NCBI RefSeq assembly: GCF_018139145.2
Contig: NC_059481.1
Coordinates: 10,962,368-11,026,367, forward strand
Reading direction: 5' to 3'
DNA length: 64,000 bases
DNA from: Gymnogyps californianus
Taxonomy: Eukaryota; Chordata; Aves; Accipitriformes; Cathartidae
The notes beneath the pieces are model-generated. The model saw only the letters and a list, made by a program, of their open reading frames with translations, did not search any database and was not told the origin of the DNA. Within the stretch, counting starts at the first letter, position 1. The number at the start of each line of letters is the position of its first letter. The position numbers and the translations under genes are program-made. This document shows positions 63,601 through 64,000 of this stretch, piece after piece.

Positions 63601-63615
63601 ACTCAGTTGCATTTA

Positions 63616-64000
63616 AAAAAAAAAATTAGCTTGTTACTTTTTAAGTATTCTTTGCTACCACATGTAACAGTGTTTTTGCATATTAAGAACTAGATTCTAT
63701 TTTAATTGTTTCTCTTTGCATCTGAACAGTGATGAAGAATGTAACACTGCAGAAGTCTTGAATCCATTGGTGATTTAAATGTCCTGCATCTCAGTTGGAG
63801 GTATAAAAAGAGTGAAAGAGTACACTTTAGATCTTATGAACAGCATTCTGTGTGCCAGCTCACATTATCCGATACTCTTTTTGGAATACTGTCAGATTGC
63901 GGGATTTGTTTTTAGGCGTCACAGGAGACTTTAGGGTCTCTTGTTCATAGTTGACAGCAATAGCATTTTTTTAAGTCCAATGCTAACATAACACACCATT
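63616..64000. other. Window tail, nothing recognised
   Basis: AT-rich sequence after the distal AP4E1 poly(A) signal, with no exon or element that I can identify on either strand. Confidence 0.5.

Larger units (their letters stand above)
61547..63615 (+). other. AP4E1: AP4E1 3' UTR (end inferred)
   Basis: Non-coding sequence after the AP4E1 stop. Two AATAAA hexamers are present, at 62925-62930 and 63595-63600, giving a short (about 1.4 kb) or long (about 2.05 kb) UTR. A small imperfect repeat containing tagttggct and ggacatgt occurs at about 62359-62409. A neighbouring convergent gene could also reach into this stretch. Confidence 0.55.

Noticed and set aside
1..64000. CRISPR arrays, operons, integrons or other prokaryotic systems
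   Set aside because: None present. The window is clearly intron-rich vertebrate DNA.

Overview
This is 64 kb of vertebrate nuclear DNA, almost certainly from a bird. It is AT-rich, with short exons spread over long introns, two CpG-island promoters and no operon-like structure. The bird call rests on compact introns and on two copies of an ERV LTR family, ending in GGTTAAACCACGACA, that I recognise from neoavian genomes. I found no novel system. The window holds two complete single-copy genes and the last exon of a third, all assigned by comparing translated exons with remembered family proteins, without a database search.

Layout: (1) 1-979 is the last intron end, last coding exon (214-265) and 3' UTR of LYSMD2 on the + strand. 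(2) 980-6781 is convergent intergenic DNA with a GC-rich patch at about 1970-3240. (3) 6782-34380 is SCG3 (secretogranin-3) on the - strand. Its 12 coding exons join in phase to give 470 aa. Intron 8 is 12.4 kb and carries a 612-bp solo LTR, a 76-bp internally deleted LTR and an old MIR-like SINE; intron 7 carries another MIR. (4) 34381-38950 is the divergent intergenic region. (5) 38980-63600 is AP4E1 (epsilon subunit of adaptor complex AP-4) on the + strand. Its CpG-island promoter is followed by 21 coding exons that join in phase to give 1149 aa, then a 3' UTR with two poly(A) signals.

The genes work in different parts of membrane traffic. SCG3 is a granin that helps load cargo into dense-core secretory granules of endocrine and nerve cells. 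AP4E1 is part of a ubiquitous coat that sorts cargo such as ATG9A at the trans-Golgi network. Nothing in the sequence shows joint regulation, although they lie head-to-head with about 5.8 kb between start codons.

The most interesting points are: a textbook minor-class (U12, AT-AC) intron in AP4E1 whose 5' splice site has been copied by a 32-bp tandem duplication, so that using the second copy would introduce a stop; the 76-bp LTR that keeps both termini and a perfect 5-bp target-site duplication; and a gene order that, against the human order as I remember it, implies one inversion joining SCG3 to AP4E1.
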